The position numbers were made by a program, and so were the translations under genes. A stretch of DNA of 32,408 bases from Candidatus Omnitrophota bacterium (GTDB taxonomy: Bacteria > Omnitrophota > Gorgyraeia > Zapsychrales > Zapsychraceae): contig JACROV010000058.1 in assembly GCA_016214285.1 (NCBI GenBank), positions 1-32,408 on the forward strand. The letters are read 5' to 3'. Of the stretch, positions 17,538 to 25,040 are shown in pieces (position 1 is the stretch's first letter; every line of letters begins with the position of its first letter). The notes under the pieces are model-generated. The model saw only the letters and a list, made by a program, of their open reading frames with translations, was not told the DNA's origin and did not search any database.

Positions 17538-18077
17538 ATGTCCGCGCTTGAGACACAGACTAATGAAGACCAGAAAACGGCGGGCGATTCCTTTTTGAAT
17601 GACGTCCAGGGGTCGGTCGTTTTGTTGCACGGCGTTTTTGAGCCGTCCGTTTTCGGCGTGGTCAAATCCGGCAAGGGCACGGAATTGTTCGTGATGGAAG
17701 GACGTCCGAGCCTGGAATCGGCGCAGACGACCTGCCGGGAACTTCTGCGGCGCAAGATCAAGCCGACTTTGATCGCGGATAATATGGCCGGATTTTTATT
17801 CTACCGGAATCTGGTCAAAGAGGCCTGGCTCGCTTGTCAGACGGTCGATGATCAAGGCGCGCTGTGTCCAATCGGAAGTTTGATCGTCGGGGTATTGGCC
17901 AAGCGGCACAACGTGCCGGTCTATGTTTATCCGGCGAGCAAAGAATCGCGGCTGATGGGAGGACAGAAAGATATTTTTTATTTCAAGGGAATAAAGGTGG
18001 CGCCGCAGAATATCAAAGGCTATGTGCCGTTGGTCGAGTGGTTGCCGAAGAAATATATTACCGAGACGCGCAAATGA
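17538..18077 (+). CDS. Short eIF2B/MtnA-like protein (C-terminal domain only)
   Basis: About 179 residues from ATG 17538, one base after the stop of the isomerase gene (an in-frame TTG at 17523 is less likely). It repeats the C-terminal half of the isomerase fold: TELFVMEGRPSLESAQTTCRELL corresponds to the family's ETRP-x-LQGA-x-LTAWEL, followed by TLIADNMAGFLF and VLAKRHNVPVYVY. The THCN cysteine segment is absent and the GSDR/GADR segment is not recognisable (CPIGSLIVG instead). It may be a non-catalytic partner or a divergent duplicate. It overlaps the aldolase gene by 4 bp (ATGA), so the reading frame is kept in the operon. Confidence 0.7.
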   Translation: MSALETQTNEDQKTAGDSFLNDVQGSVVLLHGVFEPSVFGVVKSGKGTELFVMEGRPSLESAQTTCRELLRRKIKPTLIADNMAGFLFYRNLVKEAWLACQTVDDQGALCPIGSLIVGVLAKRHNVPVYVYPASKESRLMGGQKDIFYFKGIKVAPQNIKGYVPLVEWLPKKYITETRK

Positions 18078-19072
18078 AAACACAGTTCCAGGATCTTAAA
18101 GAAGAAATGATCACCATCGGTCAGCTTTTATGGCGCAAGGATCTCGCCAGCGGCCTTAATGGTAATATCAGCCGCCGGGTCGATAAAGGCACTATTTTAC
18201 TCACCGCCCACGGGACATGCTTGGGCAATTTGGAGGAGAAAGATATCCTGGCGATGAGGCTTGATGGACAATTGCTCGATGCGGGAAGCGTCTCGACCGA
18301 GAAATTGCTGCATACGGAAATTTACAAAAATTTTCCGGACGCGCGCGCGGTCATCCACACGCATACGACGTATACGAGCGCCTTTTTTCTGGCGAATGAA
18401 ACGTTTGTGCCGAGGATATTTGAGGCGAAGTTCTATCTTGGCGAGATCAAAGGAATCCCTCAAACAACGCCCGCGGTGACCGATGCAGGCCCGGTGGTCG
18501 AATGTTTTAAGAAGAATAATATCGTTGTCTTGCGAAATCATGGTGTGGCGGCCAAAGGGGAAAATCTTTTTGATTGTTTTTTACTCATTCAGGCGCTGGA
18601 AGAGGCGGTGAAAACTGAGGCAGTCAGTAGATTGTTTTCAGGGGACAGGGGACAGGGGACAGGGGACAGGAAAATTCCGGTAAACAGCGCTGCTAAAAAA
18701 TATAAATTATTTTCACAGGAACAGATGGACGACATCGTAAAACTCGTCAATGCGGATACCCAGCTAAAAGAACTCGGCGAGAAGACGAAGATGACGATGG
18801 ACCTGGCGGTCAAGTTGAACGAGACCGGGCAAACATATAGTTTCCGGTTCGAGAACGGACGCATCGCCAATGTCGGGCACGATGACAACGCCGAATTTCT
18901 GATCACCGCGCCGGAGAGTGTCTGGCGGGCCGTGTTTAACCGCGAGATCGATCCGTTTGTGGCGACAACTCAAAAGAAAATGAATTTGCGGGGTGACTTT
19001 GCGAAAATTTCGAAATGGTACGCTCCTTGCAGCCGCGTTTTTGAACTTTGGCACGAGGTGCCTGTTGAGTAG
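18074..19072 (+). CDS. Class II aldolase fused to an SCP2-like domain
   Basis: 332 residues from ATG 18074 (the frame is open further up, but this ATG overlaps the previous stop as ATGA). Residues 1-185 are a class II aldolase/adducin domain: GLNGNIS, EKLLHTEIYK, zinc ligands in IHTHTTYTS (His95, His97) and NHGVAAKG (His156). It would split a ketose-1-phosphate into DHAP and an aldehyde, as in 5-deoxyribulose-1-phosphate salvage. Residues of about 225-330 look like a sterol-carrier/SCP2 domain (TMDLAVKLNETGQTYSFRF, AEFLITAPESVWRAVF, GDFAKISKW), a domain that binds hydrophobic molecules. The linker is encoded by a 7-bp tandem repeat (18641-18668). The SCP2 call is from pattern only. Confidence 0.85.
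   Translation: MKTQFQDLKEEMITIGQLLWRKDLASGLNGNISRRVDKGTILLTAHGTCLGNLEEKDILAMRLDGQLLDAGSVSTEKLLHTEIYKNFPDARAVIHTHTTYTSAFFLANETFVPRIFEAKFYLGEIKGIPQTTPAVTDAGPVVECFKKNNIVVLRNHGVAAKGENLFDCFLLIQALEEAVKTEAVSRLFSGDRGQGTGDRKIPVNSAAKKYKLFSQEQMDDIVKLVNADTQLKELGEKTKMTMDLAVKLNETGQTYSFRFENGRIANVGHDDNAEFLITAPESVWRAVFNREIDPFVATTQKKMNLRGDFAKISKWYAPCSRVFELWHEVPVE
18641..18668 (+). repeat. Four tandem GGGGACA units in the aldolase linker
   Basis: Exactly four copies of the 7-base unit GGGGACA, encoding SGDRGQGTGDR between the aldolase and SCP2 domains. Since the unit is 7 bases, gain or loss of one or two copies shifts the frame and removes the SCP2 domain; gain or loss of three is neutral. Confidence 0.85.
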
Positions 19073-19079
19073 GGTGAAT

Positions 19080-20588
19080 ATGTTAGGGGTTGAAAAACAA
19101 CAATTCGATCTGTTGGTCAACGGCGGGCTTGTCGGCGCGGCTGCCGGAAAATATTTTGATTTGGTGAATCCTTCAACGGGGGAAGTCTTCGCCCGGGTGG
19201 CTGATGCCGCTTGCGAAGATGTTCGAAAAGCAATTATTTACGCGCGTAAACAATTTGACCAAGGGACTTGGCGCGGCATGACAATCGTCGAGCGGGGCAT
19301 TTATTTGAAGAAGATTGCCGCCCTCATTCGTAAAAACGCGAAGGAATTGGCGGATTTGGAATCCGCTAATATCGGCAAGACGCTCAAGCAGTCTTCGTTC
19401 ATTGACGTCCCGACGTCCGCGGATTGTTTTGATTATTTTTCAGATGTAGGGGCGGTTCGCGAACCGCCCCTACAGTCAAGGATAAATCCGGTCGATGCCC
19501 CTGTCAAAAGCGTGACGACCTTTGAGCCGATGGGGGTAGTTTCCTGCATTATCCCGTGGAATTATCCCTTGATCATGACGGCATGGAAGATCGCGCCGGC
19601 GGTGATCGCCGGCAACTGCGTTGTGCTCAAACCGTCTTCCATCGGCGGCGCGTCGGTCATGCGCCTGGCGCAACTGATCAAGGAAAGCGGGTTGCCGCCG
19701 GGTGTTGTGAATATCGTGGCGACAACCGACAAAGACGCCGCGCGGCTCTTGGTCACCGACAAAGATGTGGATATGGTCAGCTTTACCGGCGGGACGCAAA
19801 CCGGGCAAGAGATCATGCGCCTTGCCAGCCAGACGACCAAAAAGTTAAGTCTGGAATTGGGCGGTAAGTCTCCGAACATCGTTTTCGCGGATTGTGATCT
19901 GGAGGCGGCCGTCGGCGGCACGATGTCGGCGATCTTTATGAATCAGGGACAGATGTGTACGGCCGGCTCACGACTATTACTTGAAGAAAAGATTTACGAC
20001 AAATTTATGAAGCTTTTGATCGAGAGGACAAAGAAATTGAAGATCGGCGATGCCCTGAATTATCAGACGGAATTCGGGCCCGTTATCAGCAAAGAGCAGC
20101 AACAGAAGGCCTTAAAATATATTGAGGAAGCCCTCAAACAGGGTGCTACCATCGCCTGCGGCGGGAAAATCCCCAAAGATGACGGATTGAAAAAAGGATT
20201 CTTCCTCGAGCCGACGATCCTGGAGAATGTAACGAATAAAATGAAAGTTGCCCAAGAGGAGATCTTCGGCCCGATTTTGACAGTCATAAAATTTAAAGAT
20301 GAGCAGCAGGCCGTATCAATCGCCAATGACTCTGATTTTGGATTGGCGTCGTGCGTTTGGACTAAAGATTTATCCAAAGCCGACCGCGTGGCCAGACAGC
20401 TTCGGGCCGGCACGGTCTGGATCAATACCTACGGCGGGTTTTATAACGCGGCGTCCTTCGGCGGGTACAAGCAAAGCGGTTTCGGTCGCGAGCTTGGGCA
20501 CGAAGGACTTTTAGAATATATGCAGAGCAAAAACATATGTACGGATCAAACGCCAGGGGGAAAGCCGCTGGTTTCAAATTGGTTTTGA
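19080..20588 (+). CDS. Aldehyde dehydrogenase (NAD(P)-dependent)
   Basis: 502 residues from ATG 19080, 7 bases after the aldolase stop. It oxidises an aldehyde to the acid. Motifs: PWNYPLIMTAWK, KPSS, FTGGTQTGQEIM, catalytic Glu259 in LELGGKS, nucleophile Cys293 in NQGQMCTAGSR, EEIFGPILTVIKF, and the late WINTYGGFYNAASFGGYKQSGFGRELG. It belongs to the betaine/retinal-type ALDH group. After the aldolase, its likely substrate is acetaldehyde or methylthioacetaldehyde; a polyketide-pathway aldehyde is the alternative. A palindrome adds VGAVREPPLQ near residue 124. Confidence 0.93.
   Translation: MLGVEKQQFDLLVNGGLVGAAAGKYFDLVNPSTGEVFARVADAACEDVRKAIIYARKQFDQGTWRGMTIVERGIYLKKIAALIRKNAKELADLESANIGKTLKQSSFIDVPTSADCFDYFSDVGAVREPPLQSRINPVDAPVKSVTTFEPMGVVSCIIPWNYPLIMTAWKIAPAVIAGNCVVLKPSSIGGASVMRLAQLIKESGLPPGVVNIVATTDKDAARLLVTDKDVDMVSFTGGTQTGQEIMRLASQTTKKLSLELGGKSPNIVFADCDLEAAVGGTMSAIFMNQGQMCTAGSRLLLEEKIYDKFMKLLIERTKKLKIGDALNYQTEFGPVISKEQQQKALKYIEEALKQGATIACGGKIPKDDGLKKGFFLEPTILENVTNKMKVAQEEIFGPILTVIKFKDEQQAVSIANDSDFGLASCVWTKDLSKADRVARQLRAGTVWINTYGGFYNAASFGGYKQSGFGRELGHEGLLEYMQSKNICTDQTPGGKPLVSNWF
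19446..19473 (+). repeat. In-frame perfect 28-bp palindrome inside the aldehyde dehydrogenase gene
   Basis: GTAGGGGCGGTTCG (19446-19459) and its exact reverse complement (19460-19473). It encodes VGAVREPPL at a point between the ALDH DYFSD segment and the PV.S(V/T)xEPxGVV region, where family members have only a short loop. Same family and same frame as 16682-16710. Confidence 0.8.
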
Positions 20589-20615
20589 ATTTTTTAATAA
20601 AAAGGAGACACGAGC

Positions 20616-22109
20616 ATGAAAGTACTTTTCCTAACGCCACCCCTCAAAGCCTGGGATTCGCACGGGTATCACCTGGCCGCCAACCAGATGCACGCGCAGC
20701 TGGCCGCTTACTTGCGCGAAAAGAAACTCGCGCAGGTCGACGCGCTGGACTGCCGGGCGCTCGAAATGGATTGGGACGGCATGGTCAAATATGCCCGCGA
20801 GACAAAACCGGATCTGGTCTTCGTCGGCGAGCTTTTGCACTCGACCTGCGGCGCGGCGGTCATCTGGTATTTTAACGAAGGCTTGCGTCTTATCAAGGAA
20901 GCACTGCCGCAGGTGAAGACCGTTGCCGGCGGGTTGTGGTATTCCGGCGACTGGGAGCGCCAGATGCGGCTGAACCCGGCCCTCGATTATATTATGATCG
21001 GCGAGGCGGAATTGACGATGGAGGACCTCCTTAAGAATATGAACGGCAGCCCCAGAGATGAAAGGCCGGCAGGCTCCCTTCGGGAGGAGATCCCCGGACT
21101 CGTTTCGCGGCGCAAGGACGGGACGATCGTCGTCGGCCCGCACCGGGAGCTTATCCCCGACCTCAATGTCCTGCCGATGCCGGCGTACGATCTTTTTCCG
21201 ATGGACAAGTATGTCGGACACACGTACTGGAAACCGTTCGCGGAGCTGATGACCTCGCGCGGGTGTCCGGGCAAATGCCATTTCTGTTACGAATGGGCCT
21301 TGTATGACAGCCGTACTGCCGCGAAGGATTTCACGTCGTGGCGGGGCTTAAGAGGCACACGCATCGTTGATGAGTTAGACATTCTGGAGAAGCAATACGG
21401 CGTTACAACCATTGTTTTCCAGGACGACGCGTTCAACACCGACACACAGGCCATGATTGAGTTCTGCAACGAAAAGATCAAGCGCGGCAATAAGATCGAC
21501 TGGGTCTGTCTGGGGCGGGCTGATCAGTGGATCAGCCAGCACGACATCCTGCCTTTGATGAAGAAGGCCGGGCTCTTTCTGGCCTTGACCGGCGTTGAGG
21601 TCGAAGACGACATGACCCTCGCCAAACAAGGCAAGGGGGTCACCATTGAGCAAATCAAGAAGACCGTCCGGATTTTACGCGAGAACGATATCGGGAGCGT
21701 GGGCACCGTCCTGATCGGCCTTAAAGAGGACACAGAGGAAAAAATCAAGAAGCGTTTACAGATCGCCGATGAGATCGACCCGGACATCTTCGCTTTGGAT
21801 TATATGACGCCGGTTCCCAATTCCCCTGACTGGAAATACGGGATCAAGAAGGGCTGGTTTGATCCGGACAAGATCAATCTCAAGGAATGGGATTTTCAGC
21901 ACCCGGTTGTGCCGACCGACCATTTGACGGTTGAGGAAGTCGGACGCCTCGGTGCCTGGTGCATGCGCGAGTATTATTCCAAACCGGAGCGCATCCACCG
22001 GATTTTTTCCAGCAATTATGATGACAAGGTGAAACTCTGCGTGAAGGACTTCATGGATAATATCTCCAAGTGGGAGGCGAATTCGCGCGTGACGGCCACG
22101 GCAAAATAG
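20616..22109 (+). CDS. B12-binding radical SAM protein, BchE-like
   Basis: 497 residues behind an AAAGGAG site. Residues 1-150 form a Rossmann-like cobalamin-binding domain (VLFLTPPLKAWDS, DLVFVGELLHS, VKTVAGGLW, DYIMIGEAELTMEDLL), without an obvious D-x-H-x-x-G ligand motif. The radical SAM domain starts at SRGCPGKCHFC: Cys217, Cys221 and Cys224 hold the 4Fe-4S cluster. The family includes methyltransferases and anaerobic cyclases/oxygenases such as BchE; all cleave SAM, many releasing 5'-deoxyadenosine. Its place after the deoxyadenosine-salvage-like genes fits that. A palindromic insert encodes ERPAGSLREE near residue 152. Substrate unknown; it could modify the polyketide. Confidence 0.85.
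   Translation: MKVLFLTPPLKAWDSHGYHLAANQMHAQLAAYLREKKLAQVDALDCRALEMDWDGMVKYARETKPDLVFVGELLHSTCGAAVIWYFNEGLRLIKEALPQVKTVAGGLWYSGDWERQMRLNPALDYIMIGEAELTMEDLLKNMNGSPRDERPAGSLREEIPGLVSRRKDGTIVVGPHRELIPDLNVLPMPAYDLFPMDKYVGHTYWKPFAELMTSRGCPGKCHFCYEWALYDSRTAAKDFTSWRGLRGTRIVDELDILEKQYGVTTIVFQDDAFNTDTQAMIEFCNEKIKRGNKIDWVCLGRADQWISQHDILPLMKKAGLFLALTGVEVEDDMTLAKQGKGVTIEQIKKTVRILRENDIGSVGTVLIGLKEDTEEKIKKRLQIADEIDPDIFALDYMTPVPNSPDWKYGIKKGWFDPDKINLKEWDFQHPVVPTDHLTVEEVGRLGAWCMREYYSKPERIHRIFSSNYDDKVKLCVKDFMDNISKWEANSRVTATAK
21063..21089 (+). repeat. In-frame palindromic element in the radical SAM gene
   Basis: CTCCC (21074-21078) and GGGAG (21082-21086) pair over a 3-base loop, flanked by GGCCGGCAGG. Its reverse complement, GAAGGGAGCCTGCCGGCC, matches the AAAGGGAGCCTATCGGCC end of the copy in the reductase gene at 23146-23163. 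Confidence 0.55.
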
Positions 22110-22229
22110 ATAAGTCACAAAGTCACCAAGACACAAGGTCACAATGATATTACTGGTGACGTTGTGACGGCGGCCGAAGGGAGTCCCCGGCAGGGGAGTG
22201 ACGTGGTGACAATGTAAAAGGAATATTAA
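22110..22229. repeat. Word-repeat spacer (GTCAC/GTGAC) with an embedded palindromic element
   Basis: GTCAC-containing words repeat on the left (GTCACAAAGTCACC, GGTCACAATG) and their complements on the right (GGTGACGTTGTGAC, GTGACGTGGTGAC), so the spacer can fold on itself. The segment 22172-22198 (GGCCGAAGGGAGTCCCC...) resembles the CCCCC/GGGGG palindrome family and seems inserted into the word repeat. No gene here. Confidence 0.6.
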
Positions 22230-22505
22230 ATGTCAAATACACAAACAAAAATAAACTGGGAAGTTAACGCCCGCCAGAAATACGAGAAGATGATCACCAA
22301 AATTCCCTTGTTCCACCGGGAGATCGCCAAGATCGTCGTCGATAAGAAAGCGCCGATGCTGGCCCGCGAACGCGGCGCCGACATGGTAGAGGAACAGGAC
22401 GTTGTCCGCGCCTTTTTCTCCGAGGTGCCGATGGCCTTCTATAGCCTGATGATCCGGCTTTTGCAGGAGGCGGGGTTTGATTATAAGAAGCATGAATTAA
22501 AATAA
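22230..22505 (+). CDS. Stand-alone PCP_red-domain protein
   Basis: 91 residues. The sequence (WEVNARQKYEKMITKIPLFHRE, IVVDKKAPMLARERGADMVEEQDVVRAF) matches the short helical PCP_red domain (PF08369-like) otherwise found at the C-terminus of the light-independent protochlorophyllide reductase B subunit. It has a central ARERG and a following acidic helix. Here it stands alone directly after a BchE-like radical SAM gene, so it may assist that enzyme. Function unknown; the family call is from pattern recognition. Confidence 0.7.
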   Translation: MSNTQTKINWEVNARQKYEKMITKIPLFHREIAKIVVDKKAPMLARERGADMVEEQDVVRAFFSEVPMAFYSLMIRLLQEAGFDYKKHELK

Positions 22506-22508
22506 AAA

Positions 22509-22590
22509 GCAAGAAGTTAGGAGTAAGAAGTGAGAAGAGCAAAAAAATAAACGGTTTTACTTCTTACTCCCCTCTTCTTACTTCTAACTA
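22509..22590. repeat. Word-repeat hairpin spacer (AAGAAGT/TAGGAGT)
   Basis: GGAGTAAGAAGT (22520-22531) pairs perfectly with ACTTCTTACTCC (22559-22570). Both arms are made of repeated purine- or pyrimidine-rich versions of the same words (TAAGAAGT, GAGAAGAG / CTTCTTACTTCTAACTA). No gene between 22506 and 22602. Confidence 0.65.
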
Positions 22591-22602
22591 AACGGAAAGT
22601 CT

Positions 22603-23676
22603 ATGACTATTGCTATTATCGGCGCTGGCGCCATCGGATCTGTTGCCGCGGCTTATTTGACTAAAGCCGGCGAAGATGTCACTCTCATCGGCCGCAAAGA
22701 CCAGGTCGAGGCCATACAAAAAAACGGCCTGCGGGTTGTCGGCGCGCGCGGTGAAGAAATTTTTCCTGTCCAGGCACTCGCACGGCTGGACCGTGAATAT
22801 GATCTGGTCATTTTCACGGTCAAGACGCAGGATATTGAAGCGGCCTACAACGCGAATCAGGCGTTTTTGAAGAAGTGTCTGGTTTTAAGTTCTCAGAACG
22901 GCGTTCAGTCCGATACGATCCTTGCCGGGCATTTTGACAAGGCCCGGCTTTACAGCAGCATCGTGATGTTCGGGGCAACCTACACTGAACCGGGCCAGGC
23001 GGTAGTTAATTTCGAAGGCGACTGGATTATCGGCAAACCATTTGGCCCTAACGATGGAAAACTCAATGAAATCGTGCAGACCTTGAAAAAAGCGTTTTCT
23101 CCTCCCCGCGGCCAGAGGTCCCCCAAGGGGGAGGAGCCTTTGGCCAAAGGGAGCCTATCGGCCGTTGTTGTGTCCGACAATATCACGGGAATGAAATGGT
23201 TAAAACTCTTTGTGAATTTCAACAACTGCATTCCGGCGCTGACGGGCAAGTCGATGCAGGAAACCTTTGCCGACATGGATCTGTGCCGGTTGAGCATTCT
23301 GCTTTTGAAAGAAGGCTTGGTGATCGTCCGGAAAAGCGGCATTGCGCTGGTTTCCTTGCCGCAATTCCCGGCGGAACGTATTTATGGAATGGCGAATATG
23401 CCTCTGGAGCAGGCGGCCGGGATCATTAACAAAACTTTGACAAGTTTAAGCAAAGAACCGTTGTATGGTTCAATCTTGCAAAGCATCATGCGCGGTCGCA
23501 CCAGCGAGATCGATTATATCAACGGCCAGGTGCTCAAGATGGTGCGAAGTCCCAAGGACGAAGCGCCGCTAAACGCGCGTGCCGTTGAAATGGTCCATCA
23601 AGTTGAACAACGGAAAAAATATTTTACTGTCGAAGAGATTAAGGAAGCATTCGAGCTAAACAGACAAAAAGTTTGA
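22603..23676 (+). CDS. Ketopantoate reductase-like dehydrogenase (ApbA/PanE family)
   Basis: 357 residues. N-terminal IAIIGAGAIGSVAAAYL is the NADP-binding Rossmann motif; VIFTVKTQD, LSSQNGVQSD, and the Lys in GMKWLKLFVNFNNCIPALTG are family marks; the C-terminus contains RGRTSEIDYINGQV. PanE makes pantoate for CoA and thus for the phosphopantetheine arm of the ACP. In this cluster it might instead reduce a polyketide intermediate. It carries an 18-codon insert GQRSPKGEEPLAKGSLSA (about residues 171-188) from a palindromic element. It ends 18 bases before KS-alpha. Confidence 0.85.
   Translation: MTIAIIGAGAIGSVAAAYLTKAGEDVTLIGRKDQVEAIQKNGLRVVGARGEEIFPVQALARLDREYDLVIFTVKTQDIEAAYNANQAFLKKCLVLSSQNGVQSDTILAGHFDKARLYSSIVMFGATYTEPGQAVVNFEGDWIIGKPFGPNDGKLNEIVQTLKKAFSPPRGQRSPKGEEPLAKGSLSAVVVSDNITGMKWLKLFVNFNNCIPALTGKSMQETFADMDLCRLSILLLKEGLVIVRKSGIALVSLPQFPAERIYGMANMPLEQAAGIINKTLTSLSKEPLYGSILQSIMRGRTSEIDYINGQVLKMVRSPKDEAPLNARAVEMVHQVEQRKKYFTVEEIKEAFELNRQKV
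23110..23163 (+). repeat. In-frame 54-bp palindromic element in the reductase gene
   Basis: CCCCC/GGGGG arms (23120-23132) are followed by a second palindromic part, GGAGCCTTTGGCC and AAAGGGAGCC, ending TATCGGCC. It is the longest copy of the family and is exactly 18 codons long. It lies between PanE motifs and would form a surface loop. Confidence 0.65.
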
Positions 23677-23694
23677 TCGAAATGAGGTAAGAAT

Positions 23695-24954
23695 ATGTCA
23701 CGACGTGTCGTAGTCACTGGAGTCGGCATCATATCGCCTAATGGCATCGGGAAAGAGGCGTGCTGGAAGAATATGATCGGCGGCGTCTCGGCGGTCAGGC
23801 GCGTGACCGAATTTGACGTCTCGATGTTCAATACGAAAATCGCCGCGCAGGTGCGCGATTTTGATCCTGTCGCTCTGGGATTAAGCTGGGATGAGTCGAT
23901 GCGCATGGACCGTTACGTCCAGTTCGCGGTCGTGGCCGCGCGTATGGCCCTCGAAGATTCTGGCCTCGATCTCAATAAAGTTAACCGCGGACGTATGGGT
24001 GTGTCTCTGGCGAATGCCATCTGCGGGACAAAATACATGGAAGAAGAGTTCGCTTTGGTCACTGACAGCGGTAAAAACCCGATCGACCCCAGTATTGTCC
24101 GTCCGGATCTTTATGACGCTTCGATGTTCAATACTCCCTCGAGCGAGATTTCCGCGAAATATGGCCTTCATGGCGTCTGCAACACGATCTCAACCGGGTG
24201 TACCGCGGGAACGGATTCCGTGGGGTTTTCCTTTGAGGCCATTGCCGACGGGGATGTGGACGTCATGATCACCGGTGCCAGCGAAGCGCCGATCACGCCG
24301 ATCACCTTCGGCGCGTTTGACACGGTCAATGTTTTATCCGTGCACAATGATCATCCGGAAAAAGCTTCACGGCCATTTGATGCCAAGCGTAACGGTTTTG
24401 TCATCTCCGAAGGGGCTGGACTTTTGGTCGTGGAAGAATTAGAACACGCCAAACGCCGCGGCGCGCGAATTTATTGCGAGATCGTCGGATTCGGGACGAC
24501 CAATAACGCGTATCACATGACCGATCTGCCGCCGGAAGGCGATGCCAAAGCGGCGTGTATCCGTTTGGCTTTAGCGGATGCCAAGGTCAAACCGGAAGAG
24601 ATCGATTACATCAACGCGCACGGTTCCTCGACGCGGCAAAACGATGTCTTTGAAACGAACGCGTACAAAATGGTCTTCGGCGATTACGCGTACAAGATCC
24701 CGGTCAGTTCCCTGAAATCCATGATCGGGCATCCTTTGGCGGGAGCCAATGGCATTGAATTGGCCATCGGGGCGATGATCTTTGAGCGCAACATCCTGCC
24801 GCCGACGATCAATCAGGAGAATCCCGATCCGCAGTGTGATCTGGATTACATCCCCAACAAGGCGCGGGAGAAGAGGGTCAATTGCCTGCTTAAGACCTCG
24901 AGCGGGTTTTCCGGGATCCATTCGGCGATGGTTTTGCGCAGGTTTGAACGATAA
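23695..24954 (+). CDS. Ketosynthase, KS-alpha of a type II polyketide synthase
   Basis: 419 residues. Condenses malonyl-ACP with the growing chain. All three catalytic residues are present: Cys169 in STGCTAGTDS, His309 in NAHGSSTRQND and His346 in KSMIGHPLAG. The HGSST-RQND-FET pattern is closer to type II PKS KS-alpha proteins than to housekeeping FabF. Other marks: VVVTGVGIISPNG at the N-terminus and DLDYIPN / SGFSGIHSAMVLR at the end. A GAGG site lies before ATG 23695. A partner ketosynthase with lost catalytic residues follows at 25041, giving a KS-alpha/KS-beta pair. Confidence 0.93.
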   Translation: MSRRVVVTGVGIISPNGIGKEACWKNMIGGVSAVRRVTEFDVSMFNTKIAAQVRDFDPVALGLSWDESMRMDRYVQFAVVAARMALEDSGLDLNKVNRGRMGVSLANAICGTKYMEEEFALVTDSGKNPIDPSIVRPDLYDASMFNTPSSEISAKYGLHGVCNTISTGCTAGTDSVGFSFEAIADGDVDVMITGASEAPITPITFGAFDTVNVLSVHNDHPEKASRPFDAKRNGFVISEGAGLLVVEELEHAKRRGARIYCEIVGFGTTNNAYHMTDLPPEGDAKAACIRLALADAKVKPEEIDYINAHGSSTRQNDVFETNAYKMVFGDYAYKIPVSSLKSMIGHPLAGANGIELAIGAMIFERNILPPTINQENPDPQCDLDYIPNKAREKRVNCLLKTSSGFSGIHSAMVLRRFER

Positions 24955-24961
24955 TTTTGTG

Positions 24962-25022
24962 TTATGTGTCATGTTTTATGTGAATTGTTCATGACACTTA
25001 ACACATAACACATGAAACATAA
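24962..25022. repeat. Word-repeat hairpin spacer (CATAACACATAA)
   Basis: The 21 bases at 24962-24982 pair with 25002-25022 with two mismatches, over a 19-base loop. Both arms repeat TTATGTG or CATAACA words. The spacer separates KS-alpha from KS-beta; TGAGGA (25031-25036) then provides the ribosome-binding site. Confidence 0.75.
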
Positions 25023-25040
25023 CATTCAATTGAGGAATAT

